Part shown: positions 17,435-25,941 of the stretch, in pieces
How positions within the stretch are numbered: the stretch's first letter is position 1
Layout of the letters: the number at the start of each line of letters is the position of its first letter
NCBI RefSeq assembly: GCF_000722685.1
Contig: NZ_JPFV01000011.1
Span: 248,001-312,000 of the forward strand
DNA length: 64,000 nucleotides
Source: Streptococcus mitis
Lineage (GTDB): Bacteria > Bacillota > Bacilli > Lactobacillales > Streptococcaceae
Direction: 5' to 3'
Translations under genes and position numbers: made by a program
The notes under the pieces: generated by a model
What the model saw: the letters and a program-made list of their open reading frames with translations, nothing else
The model's database searches: none
Told to the model about the DNA's origin: nothing

Positions 17435-17475
17435 GTGGGAGTCTGCTCTGTAAACAAAAAGAATAGAGAGCCTAT

Positions 17476-18837
17476 ATGTACCAAACCCATCATTTTAAAG
17501 ACAAGTTTATCTTATTTTTAAAGATATTTTTCCCTATCCTGATTTATCAATTTGCCAATTATTCTGCATCCTTTGTTGATACGACTATGACAGGCCAATA
17601 CAATACCATGGATTTAGCTGGAGTATCAATGGCAACCAGTATCTGGAATCCTTTCTTTACATTCCTAACAGGGATTGTGTCAGCCCTGGTACCTATCATT
17701 GGTCACCATCTTGGTCGAGGTAAAAAAGAAGAGGTTGCGTCTGATTTTTACCAGTTCATCTATCTGGCCTTGGGCCTATCCGTGCTCTTGCTGGGGATGG
17801 TGCTTTTCTTGGCACCACCAATCTTGAATCATATTGGACTAGAAGCACCGGTGGCGGCAGTAGCGGTTCGCTATCTTTGGTTTTTATCTATCGGAATTAT
17901 CCCCCTGTTGCTTTTTAGTGTCATTCGTTCCTTGCTGGATTCGCTGGGGTTGACCAAGCTGTCTATGTACCTCATGCTTTTGTTACTTCCTCTCAATAGT
18001 GGATTTAACTACCTCTTGATTTACGGTGACTTTGGTGTTCCAGAATTAGGGGGTGCTGGTTCAGGTTTAGGAACATCCTTGGCCTACTGGGTCTTACTGG
18101 GAATTTCTGTACTGGTTTTATTTAAACAGGAGAAGCTCAAAGCCCTACATCTTGAGAAACGAATTCCACTTAATATGGATAAAATCAAGGAAGGAGTTCG
18201 CTTAGGTCTGCCTATTGGGGGAACTGTCTTTGCGGAAGTTGCTATCTTTTCAGTGGTTGGCTTGATTATGGCTAAGTTCTCATCCTTGATTATCGCTAGT
18301 CACCAGTCAGCTATGAACTTTTCAACTCTCATGTACGCCTTCCCTATGAGTATTTCATCGGCTATGGCTATTGTTGTTTCCTATGAAGTGGGAGCCAAGC
18401 GATTTGATGATGCGAAAACCTATATTGGTCTAGGAAGATGGACAGCTCTTATTTTTGCGGCCTTCACCTTAACCTTCCTTTACATTTTTAGGGGAAATGT
18501 GGCTAGTCTTTATGGTAACGATCCAGAATTTATCGATTTGACAGCGCGTTTTTTGACTTACAGTCTTTTCTTCCAGTTAGCAGATACCTTTGCGGCACCG
18601 CTTCAGGGAATTTTACGGGGTTATAAGGATACAGTTATTCCTTTTTACCTTGGTTTGGTTGGTTACTGGGGGGTGACACTCCCAGTAGCTATGATATTCG
18701 ACTCTCTAACGGATTTTGGAGCTTATTCTTACTGGATTGGTTTGATTATTAGTCTGATTGTGAGTGGGGCGCTCTACCGTTGGCGTTTAACTGTGATTAT
18801 GAAAAGATTTGAATCTTTAGCAAAATCCAAACGATAA
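17476..18837 (+). CDS. MATE-family multidrug efflux transporter
   Basis: A 453-residue integral membrane protein with twelve predicted segments in two similar halves of six, typical of MATE (NorM/DinF-like) sodium- or proton-driven exporters. The N-half shows FVDTTMTGQYN and SIWNPFFTFLTGI, and the C-half SAMNFSTLMYAFPMSISSAMAI. No residue pattern lets me name the exported compound. The ribosome site is weak (AGAGAG). It lies 41 bp after pyrC with no terminator between, so it may share that transcript, and it ends at a terminator before the aco operon. Confidence 0.9.
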   Translation: MYQTHHFKDKFILFLKIFFPILIYQFANYSASFVDTTMTGQYNTMDLAGVSMATSIWNPFFTFLTGIVSALVPIIGHHLGRGKKEEVASDFYQFIYLALGLSVLLLGMVLFLAPPILNHIGLEAPVAAVAVRYLWFLSIGIIPLLLFSVIRSLLDSLGLTKLSMYLMLLLLPLNSGFNYLLIYGDFGVPELGGAGSGLGTSLAYWVLLGISVLVLFKQEKLKALHLEKRIPLNMDKIKEGVRLGLPIGGTVFAEVAIFSVVGLIMAKFSSLIIASHQSAMNFSTLMYAFPMSISSAMAIVVSYEVGAKRFDDAKTYIGLGRWTALIFAAFTLTFLYIFRGNVASLYGNDPEFIDLTARFLTYSLFFQLADTFAAPLQGILRGYKDTVIPFYLGLVGYWGVTLPVAMIFDSLTDFGAYSYWIGLIISLIVSGALYRWRLTVIMKRFESLAKSKR

Positions 18838-18863
18838 AAAGTTTGTGAAAAAATATTCTTATT

Positions 18864-18898
18864 AAGAAAATCCTTTGTTCTAATTGGGTTTTCTTTTT
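18864..18898 (+). terminator. Terminator after the MATE gene
   Basis: Stem AAGAAAATCC and GGGTTTTCTT followed by a T run, 27 bp after the MATE stop codon. Confidence 0.7.
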
Positions 18899-18927
18899 TA
18901 TTTTGTGAAATTTCCTCAAGAAAAACT

Positions 18928-18956
18928 TTGACAGTATTTTCCAAAAACGGTAAAAT
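18928..18956 (+). promoter_or_regulatory. aco operon promoter
   Basis: -35 TTGACA (18928-18933), 17-bp spacer, -10 TAAAAT (18951-18956), 34 bp before acoA. A strong sigma-A promoter. Confidence 0.85.
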
Positions 18957-18990
18957 AGTAAGGTAAGAAGAAAGTTAGAAAGGCAAGAAG

Positions 18991-19959
18991 ATGTCAACTT
19001 TAGATAAAAATCTTTTGCTAGAAATGTTCCGTAAGATGGAAGAAATCCGTCGTATGGACTTAAAAATTGCACAATTAGTAAAGAAAGGGAAAGTGCCAGG
19101 AATGACGCACTTTTCTGTTGGAGAAGAGGCAGCTAACGTGGGTGCTATGTTGGCTCTCAATCCAGATGATCTGATCACATCAAACCACCGTGGTCATGGA
19201 CAAGCTATTGCCAAAGGAATTGACCTAAACGGAATGATGGCTGAAATCCTTGGTAAATACACTGGAACCTGTAAAGGAAAAGGTGGTTCTATGCATATCG
19301 CCGACCTTGATGCTGGTAACCTTGGTGCCAATGGTATCGTAGGTGGTGGTATGGGGATCGCTGTTGGTGCAGCCCTCAGTCAGCAAATGCAAAATACCGG
19401 AAAAATCGTTGTCTGCTTCTTTGGAGATGGTGCGACCAACGAAGGTGTTTTCCACGAAGCAGTGAACATGGCTTCTATCTGGAACCTGCCAGTCATTTTC
19501 TATTGCATTAACAACGGTTACGGTATCTCTGCGGATATCAAGAAAATGACCAATGTAGAACATATCCATCAACGTAGCGCCGCTTATGGAATTCCTGGAA
19601 TGTTCATCGAAGACGGAAACAACGTCATCGATGTCTACGAAGGATTTAAGAAAGCTGTAGATCATGTTCGTGGTGGCAATGGACCAGTCTTGATTGAAAG
19701 TATAACTTATCGCTGGCTTGGCCATTCATCATCTGACCCTGGTAAATATCGTACGCGTGAAGAAGTGGAGTTGTGGAAACAAAAAGATCCAATCGAAAAC
19801 CTCCGCAACTACCTCATTGAAAACACTATTGCAAGTGCCCAAGAATTGGAAGAAATACAAGCGCAAGTCAAGGAAGCAGTAGAAGCTTCTGTTAAATTTG
19901 CAGAGGAAAGTCCATTCCCACCGCTTGAATCAGCATTTGAAGATATTTACGCAGACTAA
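18991..19959 (+). CDS. acoA: 2-oxoacid (acetoin/pyruvate) dehydrogenase E1 alpha subunit
   Basis: A 322-residue thiamine-diphosphate E1 alpha subunit. The ThDP motif starts at FFGDGATNEG and closes at YCINNGYG, and the phosphorylation-loop-like region RWLGHSSSDPGKYR is present. With E1 beta it decarboxylates a 2-oxoacid or acetoin and transfers the acyl group to lipoyl. In pneumococcus this operon is annotated as acetoin dehydrogenase but is discussed as the pyruvate dehydrogenase complex; sequence alone does not decide. Next gene acoB is 15 bp away. Confidence 0.93.
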   Translation: MSTLDKNLLLEMFRKMEEIRRMDLKIAQLVKKGKVPGMTHFSVGEEAANVGAMLALNPDDLITSNHRGHGQAIAKGIDLNGMMAEILGKYTGTCKGKGGSMHIADLDAGNLGANGIVGGGMGIAVGAALSQQMQNTGKIVVCFFGDGATNEGVFHEAVNMASIWNLPVIFYCINNGYGISADIKKMTNVEHIHQRSAAYGIPGMFIEDGNNVIDVYEGFKKAVDHVRGGNGPVLIESITYRWLGHSSSDPGKYRTREEVELWKQKDPIENLRNYLIENTIASAQELEEIQAQVKEAVEASVKFAEESPFPPLESAFEDIYAD

Positions 19960-19974
19960 GGAGAAAGAGATAAA

Positions 19975-20967
19975 ATGGAAACAAAAACAATGTCCTTCCG
20001 TGACACCATTATCCTTGCTATGTCTGAGGAAATGCGTCGCGATGAAAATGTATTCTTGATGGGAGAAGACGTCGGTGTCTTCGGAGGAGACTTCGGAACT
20101 TCTGTTGGAATGCTCGAAGAATTTGGTCCAGAACGTGTTCGTGACTGTCCGATTTCTGAAGCTGCCATCTCTGGAGCAGCAGCAGGAGCAGCCATGACAG
20201 GACTTCGTCCAATCGTTGATATGACCTTCATGGACTTCTCGGTTATTGCCATGGACAATATCGTCAACCAAGCTGCTAAAACACGTTACATGTTTGGTGG
20301 TAAAGGTCAGGTTCCAATGACTGTTCGATGCGCTGCTGGTAATGGAGTTGGTTCTGCAGCCCAGCACTCGCAATCACTAGAGTCTTGGTTTACTCACATT
20401 CCTGGTCTTAAGGTTGTGGCTCCAGGTACACCTGCTGACATGAAAGGACTGCTCAAGTCTTCTATCCGTGATAACAACCCTGTTATCATTCTTGAGTACA
20501 AGTCAGAATTTAACCAAAAAGGGGAAGTACCAGTTGATCCAGACTACACGATTCCACTTGGAGTCGGTGAAATCAAACGCGAAGGAACGGATGTAACAGT
20601 TGTTACTTATGGAAAAATGCTTCGTCGTGTGGTTCAAGCTGCTGAAGAATTAGCAGAAGAAGGAATTTCTGTTGAGATTGTTGACCCACGTACCCTTGTA
20701 CCTCTTGATAAGGATATCATCATTAACTCAGTTAAGAAGACTGGTAAGGTTGTTCTGGTCAACGATGCCCACAAAACAAGCGGCTATATCGGAGAGATTT
20801 CAGCTATTATTTCAGAATCAGAAGCATTTGATTATCTAGATGCACCAATCCGCCGTTGCGCAGGAGAAGATGTGCCAATGCCTTATGCACAAAACCTAGA
20901 GAATGCAATGATTCCAACCATTGAAAGCATTAAAGAAGCAATCCGTAAGACATATAACAAAGAATAA
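19975..20967 (+). CDS. acoB: 2-oxoacid (acetoin/pyruvate) dehydrogenase E1 beta subunit
   Basis: A 330-residue transketolase-like E1 beta subunit. It shows the pyrimidine-binding region with the catalytic glutamate in FLMGEDVGVFGGDFGTS, the MTFMDFSVIAMDNIVNQAAK block, and the C-terminal domain with EIVDPRTLVPLD. It pairs with AcoA to form the alpha2beta2 E1 enzyme. A GGAGAAAGAG ribosome site lies in the short gap. A 559-bp stretch of hairpin repeats separates it from acoC, which is unusual inside such an operon. Confidence 0.94.
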   Translation: METKTMSFRDTIILAMSEEMRRDENVFLMGEDVGVFGGDFGTSVGMLEEFGPERVRDCPISEAAISGAAAGAAMTGLRPIVDMTFMDFSVIAMDNIVNQAAKTRYMFGGKGQVPMTVRCAAGNGVGSAAQHSQSLESWFTHIPGLKVVAPGTPADMKGLLKSSIRDNNPVIILEYKSEFNQKGEVPVDPDYTIPLGVGEIKREGTDVTVVTYGKMLRRVVQAAEELAEEGISVEIVDPRTLVPLDKDIIINSVKKTGKVVLVNDAHKTSGYIGEISAIISESEAFDYLDAPIRRCAGEDVPMPYAQNLENAMIPTIESIKEAIRKTYNKE

Positions 20968-21187
20968 AATCACATAAATTAAATTATGTAAAATATTTGA
21001 TTTTTTAACTTTAGTAACTTGAGATACGTGTTGTATTCAAGTGATTTGAAGAGTTGCGACATGAGTGAGTCGAATCGATAATATTCGACGAATGAATTAG
21101 TAAGTCTACTAGGTTGTCCGCCTGATAGCGGCAACCGTAGTAACTTGAGATGCGTTTCGTGTCCAAGTTACTTGTAGAGTTGAACAC

Positions 21188-21277
21188 GGGCTAAAGTCTG
21201 TGTGAAAAAGATAAACTTTCCTAGAAACTAAAGTTTCTTCGTCAAGTTTCCTATTTTCACTTTGACTTTTGACGCCC
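21188..21277 (+). repeat. Long-hairpin repeat unit 1
   Basis: GGGC...GCCC closing pairs, then GTC/GAC, GTGAAAA/TATTTTCAC-like arms, AAACTT/AAGTTT and an inner stem AGAAACT/AGTTTCT with a two-base loop. It is 90 nt long. Confidence 0.75.
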
Positions 21278-21299
21278 TTAGTATCATTTAATTGAATTC

Positions 21300-21388
21300 G
21301 GACGGAGGTCTGCGAAAAAAAAGATAGATTTCCTTGTGTTCATCGAACACATCGTCAATCTCCTATTTTTTCATTGCCCTCTGCGTCC
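21300..21388 (+). repeat. Long-hairpin repeat unit 2
   Basis: Same framework as unit 1 with changed but still complementary stems: GGACG/CGTCC, GAGG/CCTC, GATT/AATC and inner TGTGTTC-ATC-GAACACA. It is 89 nt long, starting 112 nt after unit 1. Confidence 0.75.
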
Positions 21389-21410
21389 TTAATATCTTAT
21401 ATTCGAACAC

Positions 21411-21497
21411 GGGCTAAAAGCTCGGAAAAAAGATAAATCTCCTTGGCTTCATCGAAGCCATCGTCGATTTCCTATTTTTCAGTCGCTTTTGACGCCC
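21411..21497 (+). repeat. Long-hairpin repeat unit 3
   Basis: GGGC/GCCC, AGC/GCT, AAATC/GATTT and inner TGGCTTC-ATC-GAAGCCA. It is 87 nt long, starting 111 nt after unit 2 and ending 29 nt before acoC. Confidence 0.75.
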
Positions 21498-21526
21498 TTT
21501 GTATCATAAATAGAATTGGAGAGGTC

Positions 21527-22570
21527 ATGGCTGATGACAAGCTAAGAGCGACTCCTGCGGCTAGAAAGTTAGCGGATGATCTAGGGATCAACCTCTACGA
21601 CGTTTCTGGCTCGGGTGCAAACGGTCGTGTCCACAAAGAAGACGTGGAAACTTATAAAGACACAAACGTGGTTCGCATTTCGCCACTTGCAAAACGAATT
21701 GCCCTTGAACATAACATTGCTTGGCAGGAAATCCAAGGAACAGGTCATCGTGGCAAAATCATGAAGAAGGATGTTTTGGTCTTGCTTCCTGAAAATATCG
21801 AAAACGATACTATTAAGTCTCCTGCTCAAATTGAAAAAGTGGAAGAAGTTCCTGATAATGTAACACCATACGGTGAAATTGAACGTATTCCAATGACACC
21901 AATGCGTAAAGTTATTGCCCAACGTATGGTTGAATCTTACTTAACTGCGCCAACCTTCACACTCAATTATGAAGTTGATATGACTGAAATGTTGGCTCTT
22001 CGTAAGAAGGTTCTTGAGCCAATCATGGAAGCAACTGGGAAGAAGACTACTGTAACAGACTTGCTTTCACTTGCAGTTGTTAAGACTCTTATGAAACACC
22101 CATACATCAACGCTTCATTGACAGAAGATGGCAAGACCATTATCACTCACAACTATGTCAATCTTGCGATGGCAGTTGGGATGGATAATGGATTGATGAC
22201 ACCTGTTGTTTATAATGCGGAGAAGATGAGTCTTTCAGAACTGGTTGTAGCCTTCAAGGATGTCATTGGTCGTACCTTGGATGGTAAATTGGCTCCAAGT
22301 GAGTTGCAAAATTCAACCTTCACAATCAGTAATTTGGGAATGTTTGGTGTTCAGTCCTTTGGTCCGATTATTAACCAACCCAACTCAGCTATCCTTGGTG
22401 TGAGTTCGACAATTGAGAAGCCAGTTGTCGTCAATGGTGAAATTGTGATTCGCCCAATCATGAGTCTTGGTTTAACCATTGACCACCGTGTCGTAGATGG
22501 TATGGCTGGTGCTAAGTTTATGAAGGACTTGAAAGAATTGATTGAAAATCCAATCTCAATGTTGATTTAA
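21527..22570 (+). CDS. acoC: Dihydrolipoamide acyltransferase E2 without lipoyl domain, two subunit-binding domains
   Basis: The E2 catalytic core of the complex. I start it at ATG 21527 behind GGAGAGG, giving 347 residues; the longer frame opening at 21443 reads back through the repeat region. It begins directly with a peripheral-subunit-binding domain (RATPAARKLADDLGINL...GRVHKEDV), has a second one at about residues 45-80 (RISPLAKRIALEHNI...GKIMKKDV), then a linker and the acyltransferase domain ending in LTIDHRVVDGMAGAKFM with catalytic H and D. There is no N-terminal lipoyl domain; the lipoyl domain of this system is on Lpd, encoded next. Confidence 0.92.
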   Translation: MADDKLRATPAARKLADDLGINLYDVSGSGANGRVHKEDVETYKDTNVVRISPLAKRIALEHNIAWQEIQGTGHRGKIMKKDVLVLLPENIENDTIKSPAQIEKVEEVPDNVTPYGEIERIPMTPMRKVIAQRMVESYLTAPTFTLNYEVDMTEMLALRKKVLEPIMEATGKKTTVTDLLSLAVVKTLMKHPYINASLTEDGKTIITHNYVNLAMAVGMDNGLMTPVVYNAEKMSLSELVVAFKDVIGRTLDGKLAPSELQNSTFTISNLGMFGVQSFGPIINQPNSAILGVSSTIEKPVVVNGEIVIRPIMSLGLTIDHRVVDGMAGAKFMKDLKELIENPISMLI

Positions 22571-22615
22571 GAACAAGAGTATTTATTTTTAAGATATAGA
22601 TAAAGGAAGGAAGAC

Positions 22616-24319
22616 ATGGCCTTAGAAGTAATTATGCCAAAAGCCGGCGTGGATATGACAGAAGGACAAATCGTCCAATGGAATAAAAAAGTCGGAGAAT
22701 TTGTAAAAGAAGGAGAAATCCTTTTGGAAATCATGACTGATAAAGTCAGCATGGAATTAGAAGCCGAAGAAGATGGGTACTTGATTGCTATCCTTAAAGG
22801 TGACGGCGAGACTGTTCCTGTTACTGAAGTTATCGGTTATCTTGGTGAAGAAGGGGAAAATATCCCAACAGCTGGAGCAGTTGCACCAGAAGCTAGCCCA
22901 GCACCTGCAGCAAGTGCTTCAAACGATGACGGTAAGAGCGATGATGCTTATGATATCGTTGTTATTGGTGGTGGACCTGCTGGTTATGTTTCTGCCATTA
23001 AAGCAGCTCAATTAGGTGGTAAGGTTGCTCTTGTTGAGAAATCTGAACTTGGTGGAACTTGTTTGAACCGTGGTTGTATTCCAACCAAGACCTACCTTCA
23101 TAACGCTGAAATTATCGAAAACATCGGTCATGCCGCAAACCGTGGTATCGTAATCGAAAATCCAAACTTCACTGTAGATATGGACAAACTCCTTGAAACC
23201 AAGTCTAAGGTTGTCAATACTTTGGTTGGTGGAGTTGCAGGTCTTCTTCGTAGCTACGGAGTTACTGTTCATAAGGGTATCGGTACTATTACTAAAGACA
23301 AGAATGTCTTGGTAAATGGTTCTGAATTGCTTGAAACCAAGAAAATCATCCTTGCTGGTGGTTCAAAAGTCAGCAAGATCAATGTTCCTGGTATGGAATC
23401 TTCACTTGTGATGACAAGTGACGACATTCTTGAAATGAACGAAGTGCCAGAAAGCCTTGTTATTATCGGTGGTGGGGTTGTCGGTATCGAACTTGGACAA
23501 GCCTTCATGACATTTGGTTCAAAAGTGACTGTTATCGAAATGATGGACCGTATCGTGCCAGCTATGGATGCGGAAGTGTCTAAGAATCTTCGCTTGATTC
23601 TTGAACGTAAAGGAATGACTATCTTGACTGGTACTAAACTGCAAGAAATCATTGAGGAAAATGGTCAACTTCGTATCAAGGTTGAAGGAAAAGACGATAT
23701 TATCGCAAGCAAAGCCCTTCTTTCAATCGGTCGTGTGCCAGACCTTGAAGGTATTGGAGAGGTTGAGTTTGAATTGGATCGTGGTCGTATCAAGGTCAAC
23801 GAATACATGGAAACTTCTGTTCCAGGTATTTACGCACCAGGTGACATCAACGGTACTAAGATGTTGGCACATGCTGCCTTCCGTATGGGGGAAGTTGCTG
23901 CTGAAAATGCTCTTAAAGGAAATCACCATGTTGCTAAATTGAACCTTACTCCTGCAGCTATCTACACTCTTCCTGAAGTAGCAGCAGTAGGTTTGACAGA
24001 AGAACAAGCTCGTGAGAAATACGATGTTGCCATCGGTAAATTCAACTTTGCTGCTAACGGTCGTGCCATTGCTTCTGATGCTGCTCAAGGTTTCGTAAAA
24101 GTCATTGCAGATAAGAAATATGGTGAAATCCTTGGTGTTCATATCATCGGTCCTGCAGCTGCAGAATTGATTAACGAAGCATCAAGCATTATCGAAATGG
24201 AAATTACTGTTGAAGAAATGCTGAAGACTATCCACGGACACCCAACCTACTCTGAAGTAATGTACGAAGCATTTGCAGACGTTCTTGGAATGGCTATCCA
24301 TTCACCTAAGAAAAAATAA
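22616..24319 (+). CDS. lpd: Dihydrolipoamide dehydrogenase E3 with N-terminal lipoyl domain
   Basis: A 567-residue E3 that reoxidises dihydrolipoamide with NAD. Residues 1-80 form a lipoyl domain with lipoylated K43 in MTDKVSMELEA, followed by an Ala/Pro-rich linker (about 85-105). The flavoprotein starts at DIVVIGGGPAGY, with the redox disulphide C149/C154 in GGTCLNRGCIPTK, the NAD-binding VIIGGGVVGIELG and the C-terminal His-Glu dyad in HGHPTYSE of the partner interface. Pneumococcal Lpd has the same fusion. It follows acoC by 45 bp, and lplA, encoding the enzyme that attaches lipoate, comes next. Confidence 0.96.
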   Translation: MALEVIMPKAGVDMTEGQIVQWNKKVGEFVKEGEILLEIMTDKVSMELEAEEDGYLIAILKGDGETVPVTEVIGYLGEEGENIPTAGAVAPEASPAPAASASNDDGKSDDAYDIVVIGGGPAGYVSAIKAAQLGGKVALVEKSELGGTCLNRGCIPTKTYLHNAEIIENIGHAANRGIVIENPNFTVDMDKLLETKSKVVNTLVGGVAGLLRSYGVTVHKGIGTITKDKNVLVNGSELLETKKIILAGGSKVSKINVPGMESSLVMTSDDILEMNEVPESLVIIGGGVVGIELGQAFMTFGSKVTVIEMMDRIVPAMDAEVSKNLRLILERKGMTILTGTKLQEIIEENGQLRIKVEGKDDIIASKALLSIGRVPDLEGIGEVEFELDRGRIKVNEYMETSVPGIYAPGDINGTKMLAHAAFRMGEVAAENALKGNHHVAKLNLTPAAIYTLPEVAAVGLTEEQAREKYDVAIGKFNFAANGRAIASDAAQGFVKVIADKKYGEILGVHIIGPAAAELINEASSIIEMEITVEEMLKTIHGHPTYSEVMYEAFADVLGMAIHSPKKK

Positions 24320-24332
24320 AAATAGATAGACT

Positions 24333-24355
24333 AGACTGGAATTATTTTCCAGTCT
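24333..24355 (+). terminator. Hairpin between lpd and lplA
   Basis: Stem AGACTGGAA and TTCCAGTCT with a 5-nt loop. It has no long T run, so it may be a weak terminator or an mRNA-stabilising structure. Confidence 0.5.
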
Positions 24356-24377
24356 CTATCGTATTAGAAGGTATCTT

Positions 24378-25367
24378 ATGAAATACATTATCAATCATTC
24401 AAACGACACTGCTTTTAATATCGCCTTGGAAGAATATGCCTTTAAACACCTTTTGGATGAGGATCAAATCTTCCTGCTTTGGATTAACAAACCATCTATC
24501 ATTGTCGGTCGTCACCAAAATACGATTGAAGAAATTAACCGTGACTATGTACGCGAAAACGGTATTGAGGTGGTCCGCCGTATTAGCGGTGGTGGAGCTG
24601 TTTACCACGATTTAAATAACCTCAACTACACGATCATCTCAAAAGAAGATGAAAACAAGGCTTTTGACTTCAAGAGCTTCTCAACTCCAGTTATCAATAC
24701 ACTAGCTCAACTTGGTGTTAAGGCTGAATTTACAGGTCGTAACGACTTAGAAATCGACGGTAAGAAATTCTGTGGTAATGCTCAAGCCTATATCAATGGC
24801 CGTATCATGCACCACGGTTGCTTGCTCTTTGACGTTGATTTGTCAGTCCTTGCTAATGCCCTCAAGGTTTCAAAGGATAAATTTGAATCAAAAGGGGTGA
24901 AATCGGTTCGTGCTCGTGTAACCAATATTATCAATGAATTACCAGAAAAAATCACAGTTGAAGAATTCCGTGACTTACTCTTGGAATACATGAAAAAAGA
25001 GTACCCAGAGATGACTGAGTATGTATTCTCAGATGAAGAATTGGCTGAAATCAATCGAATCAAAGAAACTAAGTTTGGAACTTGGGACTGGAACTATGGG
25101 AAATCACCTGAATACAATGTCCGTCGTGGAACTAAATTCCCAAGCGGTAAGGTTGAAATCTTCGCTAATGTTACTGAATCAAAAATCCAAGACATCAAGA
25201 TTTATGGGGATTTCTTTGGTATTGAAGACGTTGCTGCAGTAGAAGATGTCCTTCGTGGAGTGAAATACGAACGTGAAGATGTCCTTAAGGCCCTTGAAAC
25301 TATTGATATTACACGCTACTTTGCTGGTATTAGCCGTGATGAAATCGCTGAAGCGGTAGTGGAGTAA
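24378..25367 (+). CDS. lplA: Lipoate-protein ligase A
   Basis: A 329-residue two-domain lipoate ligase. The large domain shows the lipoyl-AMP loop RRISGGGAVYHDLNN, the GRNDLEIDGKKFCGNAQ block with catalytic lysine, and HGCLLFDVDLS. The C-terminal accessory domain spans about residues 240-329. It activates free lipoate and attaches it to K43 of the Lpd lipoyl domain. The gene closes the aco operon, separated from lpd by 58 bp with a hairpin. An AGAAGG ribosome site precedes it. Confidence 0.95.
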   Translation: MKYIINHSNDTAFNIALEEYAFKHLLDEDQIFLLWINKPSIIVGRHQNTIEEINRDYVRENGIEVVRRISGGGAVYHDLNNLNYTIISKEDENKAFDFKSFSTPVINTLAQLGVKAEFTGRNDLEIDGKKFCGNAQAYINGRIMHHGCLLFDVDLSVLANALKVSKDKFESKGVKSVRARVTNIINELPEKITVEEFRDLLLEYMKKEYPEMTEYVFSDEELAEINRIKETKFGTWDWNYGKSPEYNVRRGTKFPSGKVEIFANVTESKIQDIKIYGDFFGIEDVAAVEDVLRGVKYEREDVLKALETIDITRYFAGISRDEIAEAVVE

Positions 25368-25445
25368 AGAAAAGTCATTTGTTAGTCATTGTGGGGGTGA
25401 AGAAAAGATATCCTCTGGATAGGACAAATCTTGAAGTCTGCTGAA

Positions 25446-25571
25446 AGAAAATCAAAAAGAACTCGCTTCCAATCCTTAATAAAAAACTAGGTAGGGTTGA
25501 ATATAGAGATAAGAAAGTTAGTAATAGATTGAATGTAAGGTGACATAGGCGCGAGTTGCTTTTTGATTTCT
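25446..25571. repeat. MITE-like element with 21-bp terminal inverted repeats
   Basis: Left end AGAAAATCAAAAAGAACTCG (25446 onward) and right end 25551-25571 are inverted copies apart from two offsetting one-base indels. The 126-bp length, terminal inverted repeats and lack of coding sequence suggest a miniature transposable element. I cannot assign it to BOX or RUP. Confidence 0.5.
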
Positions 25572-25677
25572 ATATAGTGTAAATACCACCAAAAGACTAT
25601 TATCTCTTATAGTTGAACTATACCTCAAAAGTCATAGAGCCGTTTTTGTGAGGTTCTACAGAAGATTTGGAATAAGC

Positions 25678-25725
25678 AAAAAGCTTTAAATCAATAGTCT
25701 AAACTGTTTGATTTAAAGCTTTTTT
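25678..25725. terminator. Strong bidirectional terminator
   Basis: Arms AAAAAGCTTTAAATCAA and TTGATTTAAAGCTTTTT (17 bp, perfect) with a 14-nt loop and T runs on both strands. Confidence 0.8.
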
Positions 25726-25762
25726 ACTTTTAATAAGATTTTCCCAGCTTCATATACAAACT

Positions 25763-25915
25763 AATACTCAATGAAAATCAAAGAGCAAACTAGGAAACTA
25801 GTCACAGGCTGCTCAAAACACTGTTTTGAGGTTGTGGATAGAACTGACAGAGTCAGTATCGTATACCTACGGCAAGGCGACGTTGACGTGGTTTGAAGAG
25901 ATTTTAGAAGAGTAT
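25763..25915 (-). repeat. BOX element (boxC-boxB-boxA, read on plus)
   Basis: Starts with TACTCAATGAAAATCAAAGA, contains CAAAACACTGTTTTGAG and the CTACGGCAAGGCGACG block, and ends in GATTTTAGAAGAGTAT. This is the recognisable pneumococcal/mitis BOX repeat with one boxB, in reverse orientation. It overlaps the region just downstream of the small membrane gene. Confidence 0.85.
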
Positions 25916-25941
25916 AAAATCATGTTTTTGAACTCATGTTT

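Larger units (their letters stand above)
20968..21526. other. Hairpin-rich intergenic region inside the aco operon
   Basis: No gene. From left to right it holds a 43-nt imperfect direct repeat (21013-21055 and 21139-21181, each with inverted arms AGTAACTTG and CAAGTTACT or close variants), a hairpin GTTGTCCGC/GCGGCAAC near 21114-21136, and three tandem long-hairpin units at 21188-21277, 21300-21388 and 21411-21497. These look like a mitis-group intergenic repeat family (SPRITE-like), which I cannot confirm by eye. Confidence 0.7.
25368..25941. other. 574-bp repeat-rich gap after lplA
   Basis: No gene is seen. The gap holds a 126-bp element with terminal inverted repeats (25446-25571), a long terminator-like inverted repeat (25678-25725) and a BOX element (25763-25915). 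Confidence 0.7.

Noticed and set aside
21013..21497. Possible CRISPR array because of regularly spaced repeats
   Set aside because: Units are about 110 nt apart, imperfect, and themselves long hairpins with diverged stems. There are no short exact repeats with unique spacers and no cas genes.
20968..21526. Longer acoC from 21443
   Set aside because: The extra residues come from the hairpin repeat region; a good ribosome site precedes the ATG at 21527.
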